Positions 27,320 to 36,986 of a stretch of DNA of 64,000 bases are shown here, piece by piece. A model generated the notes under the pieces. That model ran no database searches. It had not been told where the DNA came from and saw nothing but the letters and a program-made list of their open reading frames with translations. The translations under genes and the position numbers were made by a program. Source of the DNA: Streptomyces sp. S.PNR 29 (GTDB lineage: Bacteria > Actinomycetota > Actinomycetes > Streptomycetales > Streptomycetaceae); assembly GCF_030386795.1 (NCBI RefSeq), contig NZ_JANUQM010000013.1, forward strand, positions 1 through 64,000, read 5' to 3'. Positions within the stretch are counted from its first letter, which is position 1. Every line of letters starts with the position of its first letter.

Positions 27320-29380
27320 TCAGATGTCGAGGAAGCGGACGTCCTTGGCGTTGCGCTGGATGAACGCGCGGCGGGCCTCGACGTCCTCGCCCATGAGGAC
27401 CGAGAACAGGTCGTCGGCCTGGGCGGCGTCGTCGAGGGTGACCTGGCCGAGGACGCGGTGCTCCTGGTCCATGGTCGTGATGCGCAGCTCCTCGGCGTTC
27501 ATCTCGCCGAGACCCTTGAAGCGCTGGACCGAGTCCTCCCGGATGCGCTTGCCGGCGTTGCGGCCCATCTCGATCAGGGCGTCGCGCTCACGGTCGGAGT
27601 AGGCGTACTCGAAGTCGTCCTTGCCCCACTTGATCTTGTAGAGCGGCGGACGGGACAGGTAGACGTGCCCGGCCTCGACCAGCGGCCGCATGAAGCGGAA
27701 CAGGAAGGTCAGCAGCAGGGTGTTGATGTGCTGGCCGTCGACGTCGGCGTCCGCCATCAAGATGATCTTGTGGTAGCGGAGCTTCTCGATGTCGAAGTCC
27801 TCGTGCACGCCCGTACCGAACGCGGAGATCATCGCCTGGATCTCCTGGTTCTGCAGGATGCGGTCGATGCGCGCCTTCTCGACGTTGAGGATCTTGCCGC
27901 GGATCGGGAGGATCGCCTGGTACTGCGGGTTACGGCCGGACTTGGCGGAGCCGCCGGCGGAGTCACCCTCGACGATGAAGATCTCGCACTTCTCGGGGTC
28001 GTTCGACTGGCAGTCGGAGAGCTTGCCCGGCAGGGACGCCGTCTCCAGCAGGCCCTTACGGCGGGTCAGGTCGCGCGCCTTGCGGGCCGCCACGCGCGCG
28101 GTGGCCGCCGCGATGCCCTTGCGGACGATGTCCGCCGCCTCGTTCGGGTTGCGGTCCAGCCAGTCGGCGAGGTGCTCGTAGACGACCTTCTGGACGAAGG
28201 TCTTCACCTCGGTGTTGCCCAGCTTGGTCTTGGTCTGGCCCTCGAACTGCGGCTCGCTCAGCTTGACCGAGATGATCGCGGTCAGGCCCTCGCGGATGTC
28301 GTCACCCGTGAGGTTGTCGTCCTTCTCGCGCAGCAGCTTCTTGTCACGCGCGTACTTGTTGATCAGCGAGGTCAGCGCGGCGCGGAAGCCCTCTTCGTGC
28401 GTACCGCCCTCGTGGGTGTGGATGATGTTGGCGAAGGAGTACACACCCTCGCTGTAACTGCTGTTCCACTGCATCGCGATCTCGACGGACAGGTTCTTGT
28501 CCTTGTCCTCGGCCTCAAGATCGACGATGGTCGGGTGCACCACGTCCCCCTTGCGGGAGTTGAGGTACTTCACGAAGTCGACGATGCCGCCCTCGTAGTG
28601 GTAGTCGACCGACTTGACCTCGGCGCTCTCGTCCGCGCCGGCCTCGTCCGCGCCGGACGTCGCCTTGGCCGACTCCCGCTCGTCAGTGAGTTTGATCCTC
28701 AAACCCTTGTTGAGGAACGCCATCTCCTGAAAGCGCCGCGAGAGCGTCTCGAAGGAGTACTCCGTGGTCTCGAAGATGTCCGGGTCGGCCCAGAAGGTGA
28801 CCGTCGTGCCGGTCTCCTCGGTCTCCTCGTGCCGGGCGAGGGGGGCCGTGGGGATGCCCAACTTGTAGTCCTGCGTCCAGCGGTAGCCGTCCGTTTTGAT
28901 CTCGACGGACACCTTGGTCGACAGGGCGTTCACGACGGAGACGCCCACACCGTGCAGACCGCCGGAGACGGCGTAGCCGCCCCCGCCGAACTTGCCGCCC
29001 GCGTGCAGCACCGTGAGCACGACCTCGACGGCCGGCTTGCCCTCGGAGGGGACGATGCCGACCGGGATGCCGCGACCGTTGTCGACGACCCGGACCCCGC
29101 CGTCGGCGAGGATCGTCACGTCGATGGTGTCCGCGTAGCCCGCCAGCGCCTCGTCGACCGAGTTGTCGACGACCTCCTGCACGAGGTGGTGCAGGCCGCG
29201 CTCACCGGTCGAGCCGATGTACATACCGGGTCGCTTGCGGACCGCGTCCAGACCCTCGAGGACGGTGATGGCACTGGCGTCGTACGAGGCGGTGACCTCG
29301 CCGTTGGAGGTGATCGCCTCGCTGTTCACGCCGGTGTCGGTGGACTGGATGTTCTCGTTGGGGTTGCCGGAATCGGCCAC
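27320..29380 (-). CDS. gyrB: DNA gyrase subunit B
   Basis: This 686-residue ATPase subunit has the GHKL motifs (EVVDNSVDEAL, DNGRGIPVG, GLHGVGVSVVNAL), the TOPRIM motif EGDSAGGSAK and DADVDGQHI. I start at GTG 29380, preceded by AAAGGG, which gives the standard length. ATG 29404 is in frame but has no good site. The long leader (29381-29834) precedes it. Confidence 0.98.
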   Translation of the reverse strand: MADSGNPNENIQSTDTGVNSEAITSNGEVTASYDASAITVLEGLDAVRKRPGMYIGSTGERGLHHLVQEVVDNSVDEALAGYADTIDVTILADGGVRVVDNGRGIPVGIVPSEGKPAVEVVLTVLHAGGKFGGGGYAVSGGLHGVGVSVVNALSTKVSVEIKTDGYRWTQDYKLGIPTAPLARHEETEETGTTVTFWADPDIFETTEYSFETLSRRFQEMAFLNKGLRIKLTDERESAKATSGADEAGADESAEVKSVDYHYEGGIVDFVKYLNSRKGDVVHPTIVDLEAEDKDKNLSVEIAMQWNSSYSEGVYSFANIIHTHEGGTHEEGFRAALTSLINKYARDKKLLREKDDNLTGDDIREGLTAIISVKLSEPQFEGQTKTKLGNTEVKTFVQKVVYEHLADWLDRNPNEAADIVRKGIAAATARVAARKARDLTRRKGLLETASLPGKLSDCQSNDPEKCEIFIVEGDSAGGSAKSGRNPQYQAILPIRGKILNVEKARIDRILQNQEIQAMISAFGTGVHEDFDIEKLRYHKIILMADADVDGQHINTLLLTFLFRFMRPLVEAGHVYLSRPPLYKIKWGKDDFEYAYSDRERDALIEMGRNAGKRIREDSVQRFKGLGEMNAEELRITTMDQEHRVLGQVTLDDAAQADDLFSVLMGEDVEARRAFIQRNAKDVRFLDI

Positions 29381-29834
29381 GAAGCGCCCTTTCTGGCACA
29401 GCACGAGCCGGGCTCGTCGGCGGGTTGCCGGAGCGGCTGCGGCATGTTGCGTTGGTAAGCCTTGATCAGCGTTGCTCAGCTTTTCCCGGACGTCCCCACG
29501 ACTGGGGCGGGATTGTCTTCCAGTCTACCGGTAGCGCCGACAGGGATGGGGGTTTGCCGGTACCTGAGTCCGCATGTGCCGCCCTCAACCGGTCTCGGCC
29601 GACTCCCGATATGCGGATGGGGGCTCCAAGAGGCTCACGGAGCCACTCAGCGCTTCCGGCCGTCAACCCTTGGCTACTTCGGAGTCAGGTCGCGAATCGC
29701 AACCATGTGCGGTCGCACGACGAGGGCGGCAACGACGGCGCGACAAGGCCGCCGACGCCCGCCGATGTGAAGTCGGTCACCTGCTGTCCACAGCTGTGGA
29801 TACAGCTCCGCTCAGATGCCGGACGACTGCCGGA
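29381..29834 (-). promoter_or_regulatory. gyrB upstream region
   Basis: These 454 bases have no supported gene. The minus strand carries a -10-like TAGACT (29522-29527) preceded by a weak -35, which would give a leader of about 135 bases. Two DnaA-box-like sites, CTGTCCACA (29784-29792) and TGTGGATAC (29795-29803), face each other near the dciA end. Supercoiling-sensitive control of gyrB is known in Streptomyces; the elements here are inferred. Confidence 0.5.
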
Positions 29835-30362
29835 TCAGCCGTAGGTGTCGCCCGGGCCCGTGCTGCCGGGGGCGCGGAGCGGGCCGTAGCGGCGGGCGGG
29901 GCCGCCAGGGCCGTTCACCTTGATCATCCGGACCGAGCCGTGGCCGAGGTCCTCGTTGAGACGGGCCACCAGCGTCGGGGCGAGCAGACGCAGGTTCGTC
30001 GCCCAGGCCGTGGAGTCGCAGCGCACGGTCAGGACCCGCTCGTCCTCGTCGTACTTCTCCGGCTCACAGTGCTTGGCCACGTCCTCGCCGACGATCTGCG
30101 GCCAGCGGCCCATCACACCGCCCACCGCGGCCGGGGTCTCCCATCCACGCTCGGTGATCAGCCGGTTGATCGCCGAGCCCAGCGCCATGGGGTCGCGCCC
30201 GTCGGCACGCGCACCCGAGCGCAGGCCGCCACGCCGCGCCTGCTTCTTCTGCCGCGCCGCGTCCCCACGCGCGCGTGCGGCCTCCTTCGCCGCCCGGAGC
30301 GCCACGCGGGCGAGATCGACACCGGAGGGTTCGGGGTTCTTCTTGGCGTCGTCCGCGCTCAT
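29835..30362 (-). CDS. DciA-like DUF721 protein
   Basis: This 175-residue protein has a basic, disordered N-terminus and a C-terminal DUF721 domain (about 85-150): WPQIVGEDVAKHCEPE, LTVRCDSTAWATNLRLL. DUF721/DciA proteins load or assist the replicative helicase where DnaC is absent. ATG 30362 overlaps the recF stop by four bases (ATGA), so it is translationally coupled to recF. Confidence 0.9.
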   Translation of the reverse strand: MSADDAKKNPEPSGVDLARVALRAAKEAARARGDAARQKKQARRGGLRSGARADGRDPMALGSAINRLITERGWETPAAVGGVMGRWPQIVGEDVAKHCEPEKYDEDERVLTVRCDSTAWATNLRLLAPTLVARLNEDLGHGSVRMIKVNGPGGPARRYGPLRAPGSTGPGDTYG

Positions 30363-31480
30363 ACGCGCTCCACCGTCCCCTCGGCCACGGCGAACCGCAC
30401 CCCCGACAGCACATGCGGTACGTCGTCGTCGACCGCGGCGGTCACCAGCACCTGCTCGCCGGGCGCGACCAGCTCGGCCAGCCGCTCACGGCGCCGGCTG
30501 TCCAACTCGGCGAAGACATCGTCGAGGACCAGCACCGGCTCGTTGCCCTCGGCACGCAACAGGTCGTACGAGGCCAGACGCAGCGCCAGGGCATAGGACC
30601 AGGACTCGCCGTGCGAGGCGTACCCCTTGGCCGGCATCTGACCGAGCTTGAGCAGCAGATCGTCCCGATGGGGCCCCACGAGCGTGACACCCCGCTCGAT
30701 CTCCTGCTTGCGGGCCTCGGCGAGCGCGGCCATCAGCTGCTCGAAGAGCTCCTCGCGCCTGTGCGCCTCGCCCGGCGCGGACGGCTTGTACTCCAGGGCC
30801 ACCGGACCTCCGCCGGGGGCCAGCTGCTCGTACGCCTTGTCGGCCAGCGGCTGGATCGCGGCGATCAGATCCAGGCGCTGGGCGAGCAGTTCGGCGCCCG
30901 CGCGCGCGAGGTGCTGGTCCCAGACATCCAGGGTGGACAGGTCCATCGTGCGGCCGCCGTGGCGGCGGGCGAGCGCCGCCGACTTCAGCAGGGTGTTGCG
31001 CTGCTTGAGGACGCGGTCGTAGTCGGAGCGGACACCGGCCATACGCGGGGAGCGAGCGGTGATCAGCTCATCGAGGAAGCGGCGACGCTCGCCGGGGTCG
31101 CCCTTGACCAGGGCGAGGTCCTCCGGGGCGAACAGCACGGTCCGGACGATGCCGAGCACGTCACGCGGCCTGACCTGCGATGACCTGTTGATGCGGGCAC
31201 GGTTGGCGCGGCCCGGGTTCAGCTCCAGCTCGACCAGCTGCTGCCGGTCGCCCTGCCGCACCTGCGCCCGGATGATCGCACGGTCGGCGCCCACGCGGAC
31301 CAGGGGCGCGTCGGAGGAGACGCGGTGGCTGCCGAGGGTGGCGAGATAGCCGACCGCCTCGACGAGGTTGGTCTTGCCCTGTCCGTTGGGGCCGACGAAG
31401 GCGGTCACGCCCGGGTCGAGCGGGACCTCGACCCGGGAGTACGAGCGGAAGTCGGCCAGCGACAGATGCGTGACGTGCAT
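30359..31480 (-). CDS. recF: DNA replication and repair protein RecF
   Basis: This 373-residue SMC-like ATPase has Walker A GPNGQGKT (30-37), the signature SHGESWSYALALRLA and Walker B VLVLDDVFAELD. It promotes RecA loading at gaps. I start at ATG 31480 (MHVTHLSLADFRSY), matching the conserved family start; the frame extends to ATG 31504. It follows gnd by 67 bases. Confidence 0.97.
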   Translation of the reverse strand: MHVTHLSLADFRSYSRVEVPLDPGVTAFVGPNGQGKTNLVEAVGYLATLGSHRVSSDAPLVRVGADRAIIRAQVRQGDRQQLVELELNPGRANRARINRSSQVRPRDVLGIVRTVLFAPEDLALVKGDPGERRRFLDELITARSPRMAGVRSDYDRVLKQRNTLLKSAALARRHGGRTMDLSTLDVWDQHLARAGAELLAQRLDLIAAIQPLADKAYEQLAPGGGPVALEYKPSAPGEAHRREELFEQLMAALAEARKQEIERGVTLVGPHRDDLLLKLGQMPAKGYASHGESWSYALALRLASYDLLRAEGNEPVLVLDDVFAELDSRRRERLAELVAPGEQVLVTAAVDDDVPHVLSGVRFAVAEGTVERV

Positions 31481-31547
31481 GGTCGTTCGCCGGCCTCCAC
31501 CCATGTCCTTCGTACTGCTTGCTTCTTCTCGGCTTCTCGGCCGTGTG

Positions 31548-32423
31548 CTACTTCTTCTCGACCGCGTGGCCGCCGAACTGGTTGCGCAGCGCGGCGATCA
31601 TCTTCATCTGCGGCGAGTCCTCCTGGCGGGAGGCGAACCGCGCGAACAGCGACGCGGTGATCGCCGGCAGCGGCACCGCGTTGTCTATCGCGGCTTCCAC
31701 AGTCCAGCGTCCCTCACCGGAGTCCTGCGCATAACCCCGGAGCCCGTCCAGGTGCTCGTCCTCGTCGAGGGCGTTGACAGCGAGGTCGAGGAGCCAGGAA
31801 CGGATGACCGTGCCCTCCTGCCAGGAGCGGAAGACCTCCCGGACGTCGGTCACGGAGTCGACCTTCTCCAGCAGCTCCCAGCCCTCGGCGTAGGCCTGCA
31901 TCATCGCGTACTCGATGCCGTTGTGGACCATCTTCGCGAAGTGGCCCGCGCCGACCTTGCCGGCGTGCACCGAACCGAACTCGCCCTCCGGCTTGAGGGC
32001 GTCGAAGATCGGCTGCACCTTGGCGACGTTCTCCTTGTCGCCGCCGTACATCAGCGCGTAGCCGTTCTCCAGGCCCCACACGCCACCGGAGACACCGCAG
32101 TCGACGAAACCGATGCCCTTGGCCGCCAGCTCCTCGGCGTGCTTCTCGTCGTCCGTCCAGCGGGAGTTGCCGCCGTCCACGACGACGTCGCCGGGCTCCA
32201 GCAGCTCGGCGAGCTCGTCGATGGTGGCCTGGGTGGGCTCGCCGGCCGGGACCATCACCCACACCACACGCGGGCCGGAAAGCTTGCCCACAAGCTCTTC
32301 CAGGCTGTGGACATCGGCGAGGTCCGGGTTGCGGTCGTATCCGATGACGGTGTGGCCTGCGCGGCGGATCCGCTCGCGCATGTTGCCGCCCATCTTGCCG
32401 AGGCCGACGAGACCGAGCTCCAT
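31548..32423 (-). CDS. gnd: 6-phosphogluconate dehydrogenase, short (YqeC/GndA-like) form
   Basis: This 291-residue enzyme has an N-terminal Rossmann motif GLVGLGKMGGNM, substrate loop VDGGNSRWTDD, the catalytic segment GVSGGVWGLENG and GAGHFAKMVHNGIEY with the catalytic Lys. It is the short type of about 300 residues that lies between dnaN and recF in actinobacteria, and makes ribulose-5-phosphate and reduced cofactor. ATG 32423 starts it. Confidence 0.95.
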   Translation of the reverse strand: MELGLVGLGKMGGNMRERIRRAGHTVIGYDRNPDLADVHSLEELVGKLSGPRVVWVMVPAGEPTQATIDELAELLEPGDVVVDGGNSRWTDDEKHAEELAAKGIGFVDCGVSGGVWGLENGYALMYGGDKENVAKVQPIFDALKPEGEFGSVHAGKVGAGHFAKMVHNGIEYAMMQAYAEGWELLEKVDSVTDVREVFRSWQEGTVIRSWLLDLAVNALDEDEHLDGLRGYAQDSGEGRWTVEAAIDNAVPLPAITASLFARFASRQEDSPQMKMIAALRNQFGGHAVEKK

Positions 32424-32600
32424 CAGTTGTGTTCCTTAGGTTTGCAGGTGTGCGACGTGGCGTTGCGGCACTTTTCGTACCCGCGTCCGAGCCTAAACCC
32501 GGACGCTCGCGCACATCTGTGGGCATACGCGCTCAGTCGTAGGCCCTCACCTGCGGCTTTGTCCTCAGCCTGTGGACAACACCCGGTGACGCCGAACCGC
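32424..32600 (-). promoter_or_regulatory. gnd upstream region with DnaA box
   Basis: The gap between dnaN and gnd contains a perfect TTGTCCACA box on the minus strand (32571-32579). DnaA could influence gnd-recF transcription or bind here as an outlying origin site. Confidence 0.45.
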
Positions 32601-33731
32601 TCAGCCGCTCAGCCGCACGGGCATGATCAGGTACTTGTAGGCCTCGTCCGCCTCGGCGTCCACCGCGGGCTTGCCGCTGAGCAGTGCCGGCTTCGTGGAC
32701 GTCGTGAAGGAGAGCTGGGCCACCGGGGAGTCGATGGCGCTCAGGCCGTCCAGCAGGAACGTCGGGTTGAAGGCGATCGAGATGTCGTCGCCGTCCAGCT
32801 GGGCGTCAACCCTTTCCACAGCCTGTGCGTCGTCGCTGGAACCGGCCTCCAGGATCAGTACGCCCTGCTCGAAGCTCAGCCGCACCGGGGTGTTGCGCTC
32901 GGCGACCAGGGCCACACGCTTGACGGCCTCCACGAAGGGGGCGGTCTCGATCACGGCGATGCTGTTGAACTCCGTCGGGAACAGCGTGCGGTACTTCGGG
33001 AGGTCGCCCTCCAGCAGGCGGGTGGTCGTGCGGCGGCCGGCGCCCTCGAAACCGATCAGGCCCTCGCCCGAACCCGAGCCCGACAGCGCCAGAGTCACCT
33101 GGTCGCCGCTGGTCAGCGCCTTGGCGGTGTCCAGGAGCGTCTTGGCCGGCACCAGGGCCACCGCGGAGGCCTCCGGGTTCTCCGGCTTCCACAGGAACTC
33201 GCGGACCGCGAAGCGGTAGCGGTCGGTGGAGGCCAGCGTCACGGTGTCGCCCTCGATCTCGATGCGCACACCGGTCAGGACGGGCAGCGTGTCGTCACGG
33301 CCGGCGGCGATGGCGACCTGCTGCACGGCGGAGGCGAAGACCTCGCCGGGGACCGTGCCCGTGGCGTTCGGCATCTGCGGCAGCGCCGGGTACTCCTCCA
33401 CAGGCAAGGTGTGGAGTGTGAACCGGGAGGAGCCGCAGACCACCGTCGCCCGTACACCGTCTGTGGAGATTTCCACCGGCCGGTTGGGGAGGGCGCGGGA
33501 GATGTCCGCGAGGAGGCGGCCGGAGACGAGGACCGTGCCCTCCTCCTCGATCTCCGCCTCCACCGACACCCGCGCGGAGACCTCGTAGTCGAAGCTGGAC
33601 AGGCTCAGCTGGCCGTCCTCGGCCTTCAGCAGCAGGCCGGCGAGGACAGGCGCCGGCGGACGGGCCGGGAGGCTGCGCGCCGCCCAGGCCACTGCCTCCG
33701 CGAGTACGTCGCGTTCCACCCGGATCTTCAC
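32601..33731 (-). CDS. dnaN: DNA polymerase III beta clamp
   Basis: This 376-residue sliding clamp has three clamp folds, with the typical start KIRVERDVLAEAVAWAARSL and end YLIMPVRLSG. GTG 33731 has GGAGGCGG upstream; the longer frame runs into oriC. It flanks oriC, opposite dnaA, and both genes read leftward. Confidence 0.97.
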   Translation of the reverse strand: MKIRVERDVLAEAVAWAARSLPARPPAPVLAGLLLKAEDGQLSLSSFDYEVSARVSVEAEIEEEGTVLVSGRLLADISRALPNRPVEISTDGVRATVVCGSSRFTLHTLPVEEYPALPQMPNATGTVPGEVFASAVQQVAIAAGRDDTLPVLTGVRIEIEGDTVTLASTDRYRFAVREFLWKPENPEASAVALVPAKTLLDTAKALTSGDQVTLALSGSGSGEGLIGFEGAGRRTTTRLLEGDLPKYRTLFPTEFNSIAVIETAPFVEAVKRVALVAERNTPVRLSFEQGVLILEAGSSDDAQAVERVDAQLDGDDISIAFNPTFLLDGLSAIDSPVAQLSFTTSTKPALLSGKPAVDAEADEAYKYLIMPVRLSG

Positions 33732-34811
33732 CGTAAGCCGCCTCCTGCTGTTGCCGGCGTTCTCGCCCTGCTTCGCCTTCGTCGTCTGACTCGGTGTCGC
33801 CGCCCCCTGCGAAGGGGAGGACACCGGGGACCAGTCTGACGCACCGCACTGACAGTAGGTGCCTCTCGGGGTCAAGTCGTGACGAGGGGCGGCCGGGCCG
33901 GAGAGCACGAGTTGTGCACAGGGCCCGCTTCGAAACGAATTCCGCGCTCTCTCTGGTTGGGAGTAGTAGTAGGGCCTGTGGAAACCGTGGATAACCCCGT
34001 TTTCCCAGCTCAGCGCGGTGATTTTGTCCACGGGGCCTGTGGGTGACAGCAGTGGACAACCAGGGGTCGCTGTGGAGAACAGAAAGTTCTGCACACGCCG
34101 TGCACAGGGTGAGGCGAGTTCTCCCCAGCGCTGTCCCCAGCTTTACCCACCTTTCCCACAGCCCAACCCGGCACCTTTGTGTGACGCCTTTCACTCGACG
34201 CGGTGAGGAGGCGCGCCGCGTTGCCGAACAGTGGACAGCCTTGTGGAGAAGCTGGGGATCGCTGGGGACAACTGGCCTCAGCCTGTGGGTGGCCCGTGGA
34301 CAACTTCGTGCACGGCTTGTGGACCGCCTCTTCGTCCACAGCCTGTGGAGATCATTTGTCCACCAATCCACAAGCTGCTGAGCTGGCGTGATGCCGTGTC
34401 ACCACACAAGCCTGTGGACAGGATCGGGACAACTTCCCGGTCCCCAGGGTGTGGACGCGAAAAAGTCGCCGAATCTGTGGAGAGTGGCCGTAACCTGGCG
34501 CGGAATCGAACAGAGGATGTCCTCGGCTTCCCCCCTGGTACGCGCAAGGGCGCCCCCGGGAACTCGTCCCGCAGGCGCCCTCAGTGCCCCAGGCCCTGTC
34601 GGCGGTCATGGCCGAGAGGCCGCGCAGCGACGAGGACCACTCGGCGTGGAGCGTGCGGAAGGAGCCGGTCACCGGAGGTGAGCTGCCGGCCCGCCGTATG
34701 GACCCGGTGGGACGAGGAGAGCCGGCAGCCGGAACAAGGTCACCGCCGGCCATGAGGAACGCCTGAGACTTGCCGGCCCTCGGGCCGGGCCCGGGGCGGT
34801 CGCGGCGGGCG
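33732..34811. other. Chromosomal origin of replication oriC
   Basis: About 1.08 kb between dnaN and dnaA holds no gene but many DnaA boxes and near-boxes on both strands. Examples are TTGTCCACG 34024-34032 (+), TTGTCCACT 34051-34059 (-), TTCTCCACA 34071-34079 (-) and 34242-34250 (-), TTGTCCACG 34295-34303 (-), TTGTCCACC 34356-34364 (+) and CTGTCCACA 34413-34421 (-). The densest part is about 33960-34460. This is the known Streptomyces origin layout. Confidence 0.95.
34774..34789 (-). terminator. Short hairpin after dnaA
   Basis: CCGGCC and GGCCGG pair around CTCG just after the dnaA stop. It is short but G+C-rich. Confidence 0.45.
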
Positions 34812-36743
34812 TCAGCCGTTCTTGATGCGGTTCGTGAGCTCCGTGACCTGGTTGTAGATGGAGCGCCGCTCGGCCATCAGATTGCGGATCTTGCGGTCGG
34901 CGTGCATGACCGTCGTGTGATCGCGGCCGCCGAACAGCGCCCCGATCTTCGGCAGGGAGAGGTCCGTCAGCTCGCGGCACAGGTACATGGCGATCTGGCG
35001 GGCCGTGACGAGCTGACGGCCGCGCGAGCTGCCGCACAGATCCTCGACCGTGAGGCCGAAGTAGTCGGCGGTCGCGCTCATGATGGCCGTCGAGGTGATC
35101 TCTGGGGTCGAGTCCTCGCCACCGGGGATCAGGTCCTTGAGGACGATCTCCGTCAGGCCCAGGTCCACCGGCTGCCGGTTGAGCGAGGCGAACGCCGTCA
35201 CCCGGATCAGCGCGCCCTCCAGCTCACGGATGTTGCGCGAGATGCGGGAGGCGATGAACTCCAGGACCTCCGGCGGGGCGTTCAGCTGCTCCTGCACCGC
35301 CTTCTTGCGCAGGATCGCGATGCGTGTTTCGAGCTCGGGCGGCTGGACGTCGGTGATCAGCCCCCACTCGAAACGGTTCCGCAGCCGGTCCTCCAGCGTC
35401 ACCAGCTGTTTGGGCGGCCGGTCGCTGGACAGCACGATCTGCTTGTTGGCGTTGTGGAGCGTGTTGAAGGTGTGGAAGAACTCCTCCTGTGTCGACTCCT
35501 TGTCCGCCAGGAACTGGATGTCGTCGACGAGCAGGATGTCCATCTCGCGGTACCGCTTGCGGAAGCTGTCGCCCTTGCCGTCGCGGATGGAGTTGATGAA
35601 CTCGTTGGTGAACTCCTCCGAGCTCACGTACCGCACGCGCGTGCCGGGGTAGAGGCTGCGCGCGTAGTGCCCGATCGCGTGCAGCAGGTGCGTCTTGCCG
35701 AGCCCGGACTCCCCGTAGATGAAGAGGGGGTTGTACGCCTTCGCGGGTGCCTCGGCGACGGCGACCGCGGCGGCGTGCGCGAAGCGGTTGGAGGCGCCGA
35801 TGACGAAGGTGTCGAAGAGGTACTTCGGGTTCAGCCGCGCGGTCGGCTCGCCCGGACCGGTCGCCGGCGCGGGCTGCGCGGCCAGTGGGCCGGGCGCGCC
35901 GGTGGTGGGCAGGTTGGGGCCGACGGGGCCGCCGCGGTGGACGTGCCCGGATCCGGGGGGCGGCTCGGGCAGGTCGCGCCGGGTGTCGCGCTGGTCGTAG
36001 TCGCCGCGCGACGTGTCGTAGTCGGAGCGCTGGGCGTCGTACGACGGGCGTTCCAGCGGCTGCGGGCGGTAGTCCTGGGACGGTGAACCGTAGGAGTCCT
36101 GGGAGTACGTGTCCTGGTACGCGTCCTGGGCAGGCGAGCCGTAGGCGTCCTGGGAGGACGGGGTGTACGAGTCCTGCGGCGGCGTGCCGTACGAGTCCGA
36201 GGAGGGCGATGCGTACGGGTCCCGCTCCGGGAAGCCGAGCCGTTGCTGCTGCCAGCCGTAGTCGTCCTGGGGCGGGCGCGGCCAGGAGCCGGGCTCGGGG
36301 CGCTGGTACTCGGACGGGTAGGCGGGGCGGGGCGTGGGGAGCTGGTCGGCGCGATGGCGGCCGTATCCCTCGTAGTCGTCGCGGCCCTGGCCGGCGGGCG
36401 GGAGCTCGGGCTCCTCGTAGCGCGGCTGGGGGCGGGCGGGGGGCGTCGGCGGGGCGGGGGGCTCGCCCGCGGAGTCGTCCACGGTGATCGCGATGCGGAT
36501 CGGGCGGCCGCACTCACGGCTCAGTGTCTCGCTGACGATGGGGGCGAGACGGCCTTCGAGCACGCCCTTCGCAAACTCGTTCGGTACGGCGAGGAGGGCG
36601 GTGTCGGCGACCAGTGCGAGGGGTTGGCAGCGCCTGATCCAGTGCTCGTCCTTCGCTTCGACTCCCTGCCCTCGGCCCTCTCCGAGGAGCTGCTCCAGTA
36701 CTCGTGGCCACACTGCGGCAAGATCGGCAGGTACGTCAGCCAC
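34812..36743 (-). CDS. dnaA: Chromosomal replication initiator DnaA
   Basis: This 643-residue initiator is long because domain II (about 100-310) is a Pro/Gln/Ser/Tyr-rich linker with degenerate QDSYG/SPSQDAYG repeats. Domain I starts at GTG 36743 (ADVPADLAAVWPRVLEQL). The AAA+ domain has GESGLGKTH (about 343-351) and LLVDDIQF. Domain IV has the box-binding signature GRDHTTVMHADRKI. It opens oriC just downstream. Long domain II is usual in Streptomyces. Confidence 0.98.
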   Translation of the reverse strand: MADVPADLAAVWPRVLEQLLGEGRGQGVEAKDEHWIRRCQPLALVADTALLAVPNEFAKGVLEGRLAPIVSETLSRECGRPIRIAITVDDSAGEPPAPPTPPARPQPRYEEPELPPAGQGRDDYEGYGRHRADQLPTPRPAYPSEYQRPEPGSWPRPPQDDYGWQQQRLGFPERDPYASPSSDSYGTPPQDSYTPSSQDAYGSPAQDAYQDTYSQDSYGSPSQDYRPQPLERPSYDAQRSDYDTSRGDYDQRDTRRDLPEPPPGSGHVHRGGPVGPNLPTTGAPGPLAAQPAPATGPGEPTARLNPKYLFDTFVIGASNRFAHAAAVAVAEAPAKAYNPLFIYGESGLGKTHLLHAIGHYARSLYPGTRVRYVSSEEFTNEFINSIRDGKGDSFRKRYREMDILLVDDIQFLADKESTQEEFFHTFNTLHNANKQIVLSSDRPPKQLVTLEDRLRNRFEWGLITDVQPPELETRIAILRKKAVQEQLNAPPEVLEFIASRISRNIRELEGALIRVTAFASLNRQPVDLGLTEIVLKDLIPGGEDSTPEITSTAIMSATADYFGLTVEDLCGSSRGRQLVTARQIAMYLCRELTDLSLPKIGALFGGRDHTTVMHADRKIRNLMAERRSIYNQVTELTNRIKNG

Positions 36744-36868
36744 AGGGCACGCTCTCTCACGGGTCCCTCGAACGTGTGGTTCGGGGACGGGTCGGGATGT
36801 GAATCGGGTGGGCGGGTCGGGAACGAAACAGTTCGGGCGGGGAGAAGGGAACGAATCGGAGTCCAGTC

Positions 36869-36898
36869 ACGGTAGTCAGGGCGGCCGGTGCGGTTCAA
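36869..36898 (-). promoter_or_regulatory. dnaA promoter
   Basis: On the minus strand, -35 TTGAAC (36893-36898) and -10 TACCGT (36869-36874) are spaced by 18 bp. It lies about 125 bases upstream of the dnaA GTG. DnaA boxes lie just upstream. Confidence 0.7.
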
Positions 36899-36903
36899 GT
36901 TGT

Positions 36904-36924
36904 TGTCCCCAGCCTGTGGACAAA
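36904..36924. promoter_or_regulatory. Two DnaA boxes at the dnaA promoter
   Basis: TTGTCCCCA (36904-36912, +) and a perfect TTGTCCACA (36916-36924, -) lie 6 bases upstream of the dnaA -35. Autoregulation of dnaA through such boxes is known in Streptomyces. Confidence 0.75.
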
Positions 36925-36956
36925 GGGGTGCCGGGACCCCCTGGTTTGACCGGATG

Positions 36957-36986
36957 GCGCGGCCCCGCGTACCGTAACCAGGTCGA
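36957..36986 (+). promoter_or_regulatory. rpmH promoter
   Basis: TTGACC (36957-36962) and TACCGT (36981-36986) are spaced by 18 bp on the plus strand, about 157 bases upstream of rpmH. It should drive rpmH-rnpA-yidD-yidC-jag. Confidence 0.65.

Noticed and set aside
27299..29458. 719-residue open frame opposite gyrB
   Set aside because: It is the antisense shadow of gyrB, with no recognisable domain or ribosome site.
33960..34460. A+T-rich unwinding element in oriC
   Set aside because: No clear A+T-rich 13-mer-like block is visible; Streptomyces origins often lack an obvious one.
34010..34766. Short frames across oriC
   Set aside because: They are interrupted by DnaA boxes, lack coding bias and are not preceded by ribosome sites.
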